DNA of 8,709 nucleotides from Pseudorhodobacter antarcticus. Lineage in GTDB: Bacteria; Pseudomonadota; Alphaproteobacteria; Rhodobacterales; Rhodobacteraceae. Under the pieces are notes generated by a model that did no database searches, was not told the DNA's origin, and was given only the letters and a program-made list of their open reading frames with translations. Positions 1-6,884 of this stretch are shown here, piece by piece. The stretch covers positions 1 to 8,709 of the forward strand of contig CAMDHB010000130.1 of the NCBI GenBank assembly GCA_945897655.1. The letters are read 5' to 3'. Position numbers and translations under genes: made by a program. Within the stretch, counting starts at the first letter, position 1. Every line of letters starts with the position of its first letter.

Positions 1-967
1 GGGCCGCCTCGGTCGCATACAACTTGGCCATCGCCGCCTCCCGCGTGATCCGCGCCGCGCCCTGATCCTTGGTCCAGGCCGCCCGGTAGATCAGCAAGGC
101 CGCCGCATCGATCTCCAGCGCCATATCCGCCAAATGGCCCTGCACCATCTGCAACTCGGCCAAGGGCTGACCCTGAATGCGCCGCGCCTGCACCCGCGCC
201 AACGTCTCGTCCAAGGCGCGCCGCGCGAACCCCAAGGCCGCCGCCCCGACGGTAGACCGGAACACATCGAGCACCGCCATCGCGACCTTGAAGCCTTCGC
301 CGGACCGACCAATCAAGGCCCCCTCCGGCAGCATCACCCCCTCCAGCCGCAAGCGCGCCAAGGGATGGGGTGCTATCACCTCCAACCGCTCCACCACCGA
401 CAGCCCCGCGACATCGGCGGGCATCAGGAACGCCGACAACCCCCGCGCCCCCGGCGCCTCGCCCGTCCGGGCAAAGATCACATAGACATCGGCAATCCCG
501 CCATTCGATATCCAGGTCTTCTCGCCATTCAGCAGCCAGCCGCCCTGAACCCGCTCCGCGGTGGTCGCCGTCGCCGCCACATCCGACCCCGACCCCGGTT
601 CGGTCAGCGCAAACCCCGCAATTGCCGCCCCCGCCCTTGTCCGCTCCAACCATTCCCGCTGCTCGGACGAGCCAAACAACGACACCGCCCCCATCCCCAA
701 ACCCTGCATCGCAAAGGCAAAATCCGCCAACCCGTCATGCCGCGCCAGCGTCTCGCGGATCAGACACAAGGTCCGCACATCCAGCGCCCCACCGGAATGC
801 TGCAACCACCCCCCGGCCCCCAGATCCGCCACCAACCCCCGGCAAGCCGCATCCACATCGCCGTGATCCACCGGCAGGTGCGCGGCACACCAACCCTCCA
901 ACCCCGCCGCCACTTCCCGGTGCCGGGGCTCAAAGAATGGCCAATCCAGAAAACTCACATCACTCAT
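1..967 (-). CDS. Acyl-CoA dehydrogenase, 3' end cut by window edge
   Basis: This gene encodes a flavin-dependent acyl-CoA dehydrogenase, which would introduce an alpha,beta double bond into a CoA thioester and pass electrons to ETF. The 322 visible residues start MSDVSFLDWP. The substrate/FAD-binding signature FALTEPGSGSDVAA lies at about residues 119-132 and GEKTWISNGG at about 148-157, both typical of the family middle domain. A helical C-terminal domain begins near residue 225. Family members run to about 380 residues, so some 60 are missing, including the region that usually carries the catalytic glutamate; activity cannot be judged. The ATG at 967 has an upstream GAAGG six bases away. 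It is the last visible gene, separated from the crotonase by a 62-bp spacer with a hairpin. Its codons are noticeably richer in GGG, CGG, TTG and GCG than those of the 761-residue flavoprotein upstream. The exact substrate is unknown; from context it is probably a cyclic or ring-opened CoA ester. Confidence 0.9.
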   Translation of the reverse strand, partial: MSDVSFLDWPFFEPRHREVAAGLEGWCAAHLPVDHGDVDAACRGLVADLGAGGWLQHSGGALDVRTLCLIRETLARHDGLADFAFAMQGLGMGAVSLFGSSEQREWLERTRAGAAIAGFALTEPGSGSDVAATATTAERVQGGWLLNGEKTWISNGGIADVYVIFARTGEAPGARGLSAFLMPADVAGLSVVERLEVIAPHPLARLRLEGVMLPEGALIGRSGEGFKVAMAVLDVFRSTVGAAALGFARRALDETLARVQARRIQGQPLAELQMVQGHLADMALEIDAAALLIYRAAWTKDQGAARITREAAMAKLYATEAA

Positions 968-973
968 GCTCGC

Positions 974-1027
974 CCTTCACTTTGGCTGAAATACTCCGCG
1001 GGGGTCCGGGGGCGCGAAGCCCCCGGC
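974..1027 (-). repeat. GC-rich hairpin plus GAGTATTTC box, Rhodobacteraceae-type intergenic element
   Basis: The spacer between the crotonase stop and the acyl-CoA dehydrogenase start holds a perfect 8-bp stem: CCGGGGGC, loop TTCGC, GCCCCCGG (plus-strand span 1006-1026). On the minus strand it is followed by ACCCCCGCGGAGTATTTC and then AGCCAAAGTGAAGG, which contains the ribosome binding site of the next gene. The stem starts only three bases after the crotonase stop codon. There is no U-tract on either side, so a classical intrinsic terminator is unlikely. It could slow transcription, protect the 3' end of the upstream message, or simply be a mobile intergenic repeat. From memory, very similar hairpin/GAGTATTT/AAGATGAAG blocks recur between genes in Rhodobacteraceae genomes; this was not checked. 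Confidence 0.6.
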
Positions 1028-1029
1028 TG

Positions 1030-1838
<809 letters not shown>

Positions 1839-1842
<4 letters not shown>

Positions 1843-2276
1843 TTCGTCCCCCGCATCCGTTTCAGCAGATCGCTCAATTGGTCCAGTTCCGTCTCGGTCA
1901 AACCGCCAAAGATCCGGTTGACCTCGGCCTCATGCTCCGCCGCATAAACCTCGAACTGCGCCAGGCCCTCGGGCGTCAGCGCCGCAAACACCGTCCGCCG
2001 ATCGGTGTCCGAAGGCGAGCGGCGCACAAACCCATCCGCCTCCAACCTGTCCACCACCGCTGTCGCATTGCCATTGGACACCAAGAGCATCCGCGACAAT
2101 TCCGACATCGTGACCCCTTCGCGCCGCCGGTACAGCGCCGCCATCACGTCGAACCGGGGCAAGGTGGTGCCATGGTTCACCCGCAGAAACTCGCGCAACT
2201 CGGACTCGGTTGCCCGTGTGACAGCCAGCAGCCGCACCCAGGCCTTCAACCGGCGTTTGGCGGCGACCTCGCTCAC
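1839..2276 (-). CDS. MarR-family transcriptional regulator
   Basis: This 145-residue protein has normal size and layout for MarR: N-terminal dimerisation helices (about 8-35), a winged helix-turn-helix with VTMSELSRML and recognition helix SNGNATAVVDRLEADG (about 67-82), the wing SPSDTDRRTVFAALT (about 87-101) with the hallmark D-x-R-R, and C-terminal helices that complete the dimer interface. MarR proteins usually act as dimeric repressors released by a small ligand. Several that control aromatic catabolism (for example CouR, BadR, FerC-type) respond to aromatic acids or their CoA thioesters, so a CoA ester inducer is a reasonable inference here. The start is GTG, overlapping the SDR stop as GTGA, and its own stop overlaps the crotonase start. 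The regulator is thus embedded in the operon it probably controls, which implies feedback. Its likely site is the AT-rich palindrome ahead of the double flavoprotein gene. Confidence 0.93.
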
Positions 2277-3013
2277 ACTTCGCCCCCTGAAATCACAATC
2301 GCCTGCCCATTCACGCCCTCGGACCCTGGCCCTGCCAGATACAACGCCGCCGCCGTCACCTCGGACGGGGCGAACAGCCTGTTCTGCGGGTTCAGCGCCT
2401 CCAGCACCGACCGCGCCTCGGCCAACGAACGCCCCGTCTTGGCGCTGATCACCTCAACCGAATGATCCGTCATCTCGGTATCCAGAAAGCCCGGGCAAAT
2501 CGCGTTTACCGTCACCTGACTGCGCGCCACTTCCAGCGCCAGTGACCGCGTCAACCCCATTACCCCATGCTTGGCCGCCGCATAGGGCGCGATCTTGGCA
2601 TAGCCTTTGACCCCCGCCGTCGAGCATACCGCAATCAGCCGCCCCCAGCCCGTCATCTGCCGCAACCCCTCGCGGAAGGTCAGAAAAACCCCGGTCAGAT
2701 TGACCGACAGCATGGCGTTCCACTGGTCCAGCGTGGTGCGGTGAAACGGCGCCGAATCCGCCTGTCCCGCGTTGGCAATCACAATATCCACCGGCCCCGC
2801 AGCCGCATAAAGCGCAATCACCGACGCCTCATCCGTCACATCACACGGCAGCGCCCGGATGCCACTGTGCTGATCAACCGTCCGAGCCAACGCATCAACC
2901 CGCCGCCCGCAAATCACCACCTCGGCCCCGGCCCGGGCAAAGCCCAGCGCCAGATCGGCCCCGGCGCCTGAGCCTCCCCCCGTCACCAGCACCCGCTTTC
3001 CCGCAAAGGTCAT
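2273..3013 (-). CDS. Short-chain dehydrogenase/reductase (classical SDR)
   Basis: This 246-residue NAD(P)-dependent oxidoreductase has the full classical SDR set: TGGGSGAG cofactor loop (11-18), CDVTD (57-61), NAG (81-83), Asn105, Ser131, and Tyr144-x3-Lys148 in PYAAAKHG. The conserved PG of NAICPGFLDTEM follows the active site. Arginines after the second strand (CGRR, 35-38) hint at NADP(H). The chosen ATG at 3013 overlaps the stop of the upstream flavoprotein as ATGA and has GAGGTG eight bases before it. A longer reading from 3088 would add 25 non-family residues and run deep into the upstream gene, so it was not used. In context it could oxidise or reduce a ring hydroxyl/ketone of the alicyclic CoA ester made by the flavoprotein, like a 3-hydroxyacyl-CoA dehydrogenase. 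The substrate itself cannot be read from the sequence. Confidence 0.92.
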   Translation of the reverse strand: MTFAGKRVLVTGGGSGAGADLALGFARAGAEVVICGRRVDALARTVDQHSGIRALPCDVTDEASVIALYAAAGPVDIVIANAGQADSAPFHRTTLDQWNAMLSVNLTGVFLTFREGLRQMTGWGRLIAVCSTAGVKGYAKIAPYAAAKHGVMGLTRSLALEVARSQVTVNAICPGFLDTEMTDHSVEVISAKTGRSLAEARSVLEALNPQNRLFAPSEVTAAALYLAGPGSEGVNGQAIVISGGEV

Positions 3014-5295
3014 GCCCGGATCACCTCGCCCGATTTTGACAACAGCCGCGCCGCCTGATCGCGCCCGGCCAGATAGGGCAGCGGCCATTCCGTGCCCCGG
3101 TCCGCTGCCCTGATCGCCGCATGCAGCGTCCAGTATGGGTCCGCCAGATGCGGCCGCGCCAGACAGACCAGATCCGCCCGCCCCGCCAGCAGGATCGAAT
3201 TCACCTGATCGGCCTCGGTGATATTGCCCACCGCCATCGTCGCCAGCCCCGCCTCATTGCGGATACGGTCACTGAACGGCGTCTGGAACATCCTGCCATA
3301 GACCGGCTTCGCCTCCTCCGACGTCTGGCCAGCCGACACGTCGATGACATCTGCCCCCGCCGCCGCAAACATCTGGGCGATTTCAACAGCCTCCTCAGGC
3401 GTCACCCCATCTTCACCCACCCAGTCCGTCGCCGAAATCCGCACCGACATGGGCTTGGAACCCGGCCATTCGGCCCGCATCGCGGCAAACACGTCCAAAG
3501 GATAGCGCATCCGGTTTTCCAACGACCCGCCATACTCATCCGTCCGGGTGTTCGACAGCGGGCTGATGAAGGACGAGATCAGATACCCATGCGCCGCATG
3601 CAGTTCCACCATATCAAACCCGGCCTTCTTGGCCATCTCGGTCGCTTGAACGAACTGCAACAGCACCTTGTCCATATCGGCCCGGTCCATCGCCTTGGGT
3701 TCATGGTTGCGCGCCGACCACGGGATGGCCGAGGCGCTGATCAGCGGCCAGTTGCCACGGGCCAGGGGCGCATCGCCCTCCTCCCAACCCACCTGAGTGG
3801 ACCCCTTCCGCCCCGAATGGCCGATCTGGCAGCAGATCTTGGCCTGAGTCTCGGCATGGATGAAATCACAGATCCGCTTCCACCCCGCCTCATGCTTCGG
3901 CGTATACAGGCCCGGACAGCCCGGTGTGATGCGGCCATTGGCGGACACGCAGGTCATCTCGGTGTAAACCAGCCCCGCCCCGCCCTTGGCCCGCTCGGCA
4001 TAATGCACGAAATGCCAATCCCCCGGCACCCCATCCACCGCCTTGTACTGCGCCATGGGTGACACGACGACGCGGTTGACCAGCGCCATATCCCGCAGCC
4101 GGAACGGCGCGAACATCGGTTGCCGCCCCGCTTCGCCCCCCGCCTGTTCCTGAAACCAATCCTCGGCCTTGCGCAGGAACGCCGGGTCACGCGCCCGCAA
4201 ATTCTCATGTGAAATCCGCTGGCTGCGCGTCAGCAGGGAATAGGCAAACTGCAGGGGCGGCATGTCCAGATACCGCTCCACCTCCTCGAACCACTCCAGC
4301 GAATTGCGCGCCGCCGATTGCAGGCGCAACACCTCGACCCGCCGTTCATCCTGAGAGCGCTGAAACGCCCCGGCCATCGTGGGTTCGGAATGCAGGGATT
4401 CCGCCAGCGCAATCGCACTATCACACGCCAGCCGAGAGCCGGACCCGATCGAGAAATGCCCCGTCGCCGCCGCATCCCCCATCAGCACGACATTCTCATG
4501 ATACCAGGTGTTGCAGATCACCCTTGGAAACTGCATCCACACCGCCGACCCGCGCAAATGGGCCGCGTTGGACATCAGGGAATGTCCGTTCAGATGGTTG
4601 GCAAAGATCAGTTCACAGGTTTCAATCGTATCTTCCTTGGACATGCTGGCAAAGCCCAAGCGGTCCCAGGTGTCGGGCAGACATTCCACGATGAAGGTCG
4701 CGGTGTTGTCGTCAAACTGGTAGACATGCGCCCAGACCCAGCCATGTTCGGTCTTCTCGAAGATGAAGGTGAAGGCGTCGTCAAACTTGGCATGGGTGCC
4801 CAGCCAGACGAACTTGCACTTGCGGGTGTCGATGTCGGGCTGGAACACCTCTGCATATTCCCGCCGCACCAGCGAATTGATGCCATCGGTCGCCACGACC
4901 AGATCATACTGGCTCCGGTACTCTTCGACCGACTTGAACTCGGTCTCAAATTGCAGGTAAACGCCCAACTCCCGTGCCCTTGCCTGCAGCAGGATCAGCA
5001 TCGCCTTGCGGCCAATCCCCGCGAACCCATGCCCACCCGACACCGTGCGAACCCCGTTGTGCACGACCGCAATATCATCCCAATAGGCAAACTGACTGCG
5101 GATCGCGTCCGTGCTGACCGGGTCATTCTTCTGCATGCGGCTCAGCGCGTCATCCGACAGCACGACCCCCCAGCCAAAGGTGTCATTGGCCCGGTTGCGT
5201 TCCAGCACGGTCACCTGATGGGACGGATCGCGCAGCTTCATCGAGATCGCAAAATACAGGCCCGCCGGGCCGCCGCCTAGGCACAGAATTTTCAT
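3010..5295 (-). CDS. FAD monooxygenase/OYE-type reductase fusion, 2-aminobenzoyl-CoA monooxygenase/reductase type
   Basis: This 761-residue protein fuses two flavoenzymes. Residues 1 to about 385 form an aromatic hydroxylase of the p-hydroxybenzoate hydroxylase class: GGGPAGL (7-13) and Glu32 for FAD, the DG motif in ATDGINSLVRR (135-145), and the GD motif in LMGDAAATGH (271-280). Residues about 393-761 form an Old Yellow Enzyme barrel of the YqjM type: SPMAQY near 412, QIGHSGRKGS (490-499), HAAHGYL with His566, His569 and Tyr571, then NTRTDEYGGSLENR and an FMN-phosphate region near VGN and GRADLV. There is no cysteine cluster after the barrel, so it lacks the Fe-S part of dienoyl-CoA reductases. 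In Azoarcus evansii an enzyme of this architecture hydroxylates 2-aminobenzoyl-CoA and reduces the ring to a 2-amino-5-oxocyclohexene-carboxyl-CoA. Databases often label such proteins salicylyl-CoA 5-hydroxylase; the substrate here is inferred. AAGGAAG sits six bases before the ATG. The stop overlaps the SDR start. Confidence 0.93.
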   Translation of the reverse strand: MKILCLGGGPAGLYFAISMKLRDPSHQVTVLERNRANDTFGWGVVLSDDALSRMQKNDPVSTDAIRSQFAYWDDIAVVHNGVRTVSGGHGFAGIGRKAMLILLQARARELGVYLQFETEFKSVEEYRSQYDLVVATDGINSLVRREYAEVFQPDIDTRKCKFVWLGTHAKFDDAFTFIFEKTEHGWVWAHVYQFDDNTATFIVECLPDTWDRLGFASMSKEDTIETCELIFANHLNGHSLMSNAAHLRGSAVWMQFPRVICNTWYHENVVLMGDAAATGHFSIGSGSRLACDSAIALAESLHSEPTMAGAFQRSQDERRVEVLRLQSAARNSLEWFEEVERYLDMPPLQFAYSLLTRSQRISHENLRARDPAFLRKAEDWFQEQAGGEAGRQPMFAPFRLRDMALVNRVVVSPMAQYKAVDGVPGDWHFVHYAERAKGGAGLVYTEMTCVSANGRITPGCPGLYTPKHEAGWKRICDFIHAETQAKICCQIGHSGRKGSTQVGWEEGDAPLARGNWPLISASAIPWSARNHEPKAMDRADMDKVLLQFVQATEMAKKAGFDMVELHAAHGYLISSFISPLSNTRTDEYGGSLENRMRYPLDVFAAMRAEWPGSKPMSVRISATDWVGEDGVTPEEAVEIAQMFAAAGADVIDVSAGQTSEEAKPVYGRMFQTPFSDRIRNEAGLATMAVGNITEADQVNSILLAGRADLVCLARPHLADPYWTLHAAIRAADRGTEWPLPYLAGRDQAARLLSKSGEVIRA

Positions 5296-5301
5296 GGCCC
5301 G

Positions 5302-5308
5302 CTTCCTT
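5302..5308 (-). promoter_or_regulatory. Ribosome binding site of the double flavoprotein gene
   Basis: AAGGAAG on the minus strand lies six bases before the ATG at 5295. It is the strongest Shine-Dalgarno match in the window. It fixes the start at the N-terminal MKILCLGGGPAGL, which begins directly with the FAD-binding strand as expected for the family. Confidence 0.75.
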
Positions 5309-5309
5309 G

Positions 5310-5337
5310 CTTGGTCGGAGGATGCCGATGAACCAAG
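5310..5337 (-). promoter_or_regulatory. Small stem-loop in the leader just before the ribosome binding site
   Basis: On the minus strand CTTGG, a 4-base bulge (TTCA), TCGG, a 6-base loop (CATCCT), CCGA and CCAAG can fold into a bulged nine-pair hairpin. It ends one base before the AAGGAAG ribosome binding site. It could influence translation or mRNA stability of the flavoprotein gene. It is too small to be a recognisable riboswitch, has no U-tract, and may be chance. Confidence 0.35.
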
Positions 5338-5352
5338 GTCGCACCGGTTCAG

Positions 5353-5376
5353 AATAATTTCAAGCTTAAAATTGTT
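5353..5376 (-). promoter_or_regulatory. AT-rich palindrome, candidate MarR operator and promoter region
   Basis: The core AATTTTAAGCTTGAAATT (minus strand, 5373-5356) is an 18-bp inverted repeat centred on AAGCTT, with one mismatched pair of nine. Extending to 24 bp gives ten of twelve pairs matched. It stands out sharply in a GC-rich sequence, and its centre is about 70 bases before the flavoprotein start, in the only real promoter-sized gap on the coding strand. Size, symmetry and AT content fit MarR-family operators, and a MarR gene lies three genes downstream. No strong -35/-10 pair is visible; a weak GGCAAC/TTATTC pair with 16-base spacing flanks the palindrome, so a bound repressor would block it. 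Protein binding is inferred. Confidence 0.65.
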
Positions 5377-5387
5377 GCCAGCGCCAT

Positions 5388-6884
5388 TCAGGCGAAACTG
5401 GCGATGGTCTGCAACGCACCGTCCAGCGCGCGCCCCTCTTCATCCTTTAGCGCCGCCTCACGCAACCGGCGCGTCCAATCTGCGGCATCCGGACGGCCTG
5501 CAACATGAGCAGCGCCGTCCAAGACCCTGTCAAACTTGGACAATCCCCGCGCATGGGTGTCGGAATAGCCCTTGACCAGCCGCCGACACCGGATCACCTC
5601 GACCGCCAGATCATAATCCGTGGCCAGATACCCCCGCGCCGTCGCCAACCACCGCTCCAGATGCGCCACCTCTTGCCCATGTCGGAACGACCCCCGCCTG
5701 CGCCCCTTCAGCCCCCCCAGCACATACAGCATCCCGTAAGCCATCAGCCCATCCGACCGCAGCCGCCGCCCCTTGGCGAACCAGCGGCCGAGCCGGGCCC
5801 GCCAGACCGGGTCCGCGTCCAGCCTTGCCCCCAGACGGGCGGGCATCATGCCAATGATCTCCTCGGCCCTTGGGTGGAAAAATTCGGTCACATGCATGAC
5901 CTTGTCGTCGGTCTGGCCCATCTCCTTGGCAATCCGGGCCTGACGCGAACCCCGCGTCTTCAGGTCGGCCACACGGATCACATCATCATAGGCCATCGCA
6001 TTGGCGATATACTTGGCCGCCTCGCGCGTCAGGGCAAAGCCCTTGGCCGGAGTGTCCAGCGCCAGCATCGCTTCCACTCGTCCCAGATATTCATCGCCGT
6101 AAGCCAAGTCCTGAAAATCCACCACCTTTTGCAGACCGGGCCGCGCCAGTTCGGCCACCGAGTCGGGCAGTCGCTGCACCCTTGCCAGCAACCCCTGCCA
6201 TTCGGTCATCAGCCGCGCAGGCCCCGAAACACCCTTGGGGGCGGCCACAACCTTGGCCTCCGCCACCACTGGACCCAAGGCCGCCGCATGCCCCGCATGA
6301 AACGCCCGCAGCGATGCCTCGGCCCCCTTGCCCCCGGCCTTGATCGCGGCCTCATAAGCCGCAACCGGAAACGGCAGCGCGCCCGACGCCGCCAGCGCCC
6401 CGAACAGGGACGCCGAGATGACCGACCCGACACCAACGGCCACCCGGTCAAAATCCGCCGCAATCACCCGCCGCGCCGCAACCTCTGCCGCCGCCATCAC
6501 CTCGGCCGAATTGGCAATGCCATCGCCCGGGGTCATCTTCTCACTCACCGCCAACGCCCGGTGGGTGGAAGTAATCAGCGTGGTGCGGTCGGGCGTCACG
6601 AAGCCGCGCATGATCGCCCGCCCCGCCTCCATCATTTCCGCCGTGATCATCACATCGACATCGCCTGCAGCCGGCATCAGTGCAAAGACGGGTGCCACCG
6701 GCCCCTTGGGGCACATCTCGATGTAATAGATCGTGGCCCCCGTCCGCTGCGCCACCCCGGCAACCGAGGTGGCCTGCGCGGCATAGCCATTTCCCCGCGC
6801 CAGATCCTCGATCCAAGACGTGAGCACGCCGCCACCCTGCCCGCCCACAGCCAGAATGGCCAGCTTGATCAAGCCTTCACTCAT
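5388..6884 (-). CDS. iorB: Indolepyruvate (arylpyruvate):ferredoxin oxidoreductase, beta subunit with long C-terminal extension
   Basis: This 498-residue protein is the partner of the TPP subunit encoded just upstream. Residues 1 to about 205 match the pyruvate:ferredoxin oxidoreductase gamma-type domain, with the nucleotide/CoA-side loop AVGGQGGGVL (12-21) and SVAGVAQRTGATIYYIE (40-56). Archaeal IorB is about 200 residues; here some 280 further, mostly helical, residues follow (about 220-498), rich in Arg/Lys with WRARLGRWFAKGRRLR near 361-376. From memory this extension corresponds to the domain DUF6537 found in bacterial aerobic-type IOR proteins; its role is not known to me. The enzyme would oxidatively decarboxylate an aryl-2-oxo acid to the arylacetyl-CoA, reducing ferredoxin. 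The ATG overlaps the iorA stop (ATGA) without an evident ribosome binding site, indicating coupled translation and 1:1 subunits. A 92-bp regulatory gap follows its stop. Confidence 0.9.
   Translation of the reverse strand: MSEGLIKLAILAVGGQGGGVLTSWIEDLARGNGYAAQATSVAGVAQRTGATIYYIEMCPKGPVAPVFALMPAAGDVDVMITAEMMEAGRAIMRGFVTPDRTTLITSTHRALAVSEKMTPGDGIANSAEVMAAAEVAARRVIAADFDRVAVGVGSVISASLFGALAASGALPFPVAAYEAAIKAGGKGAEASLRAFHAGHAAALGPVVAEAKVVAAPKGVSGPARLMTEWQGLLARVQRLPDSVAELARPGLQKVVDFQDLAYGDEYLGRVEAMLALDTPAKGFALTREAAKYIANAMAYDDVIRVADLKTRGSRQARIAKEMGQTDDKVMHVTEFFHPRAEEIIGMMPARLGARLDADPVWRARLGRWFAKGRRLRSDGLMAYGMLYVLGGLKGRRRGSFRHGQEVAHLERWLATARGYLATDYDLAVEVIRCRRLVKGYSDTHARGLSKFDRVLDGAAHVAGRPDAADWTRRLREAALKDEEGRALDGALQTIASFA

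Noticed and set aside
1006..1026. The GC-rich hairpin as an intrinsic terminator ending the operon before the acyl-CoA dehydrogenase gene.
   Set aside because: No U-tract follows on either strand, and the next gene is co-oriented only 62 bases away and functionally fitting. A partial attenuator remains possible.
2273..3088. A longer start for the SDR gene at 3088.
   Set aside because: The 25 added residues are not SDR-like and overlap the end of the flavoprotein gene. The ATG at 3013 has a ribosome binding site, a 4-base overlap, and starts right before the cofactor-binding strand.
3121..5280. Plus-strand open frames of about 313 and 320 codons opposite the double flavoprotein gene.
   Set aside because: They are antisense shadows with no family signature; the flavin motifs on the minus strand span the whole interval.
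3010..5295. Two separate genes, a hydroxylase and a reductase, with a frameshift or missed stop.
   Set aside because: The frame is continuous through the linker (about residues 380-395), and fused proteins of this length and domain order are a known type.
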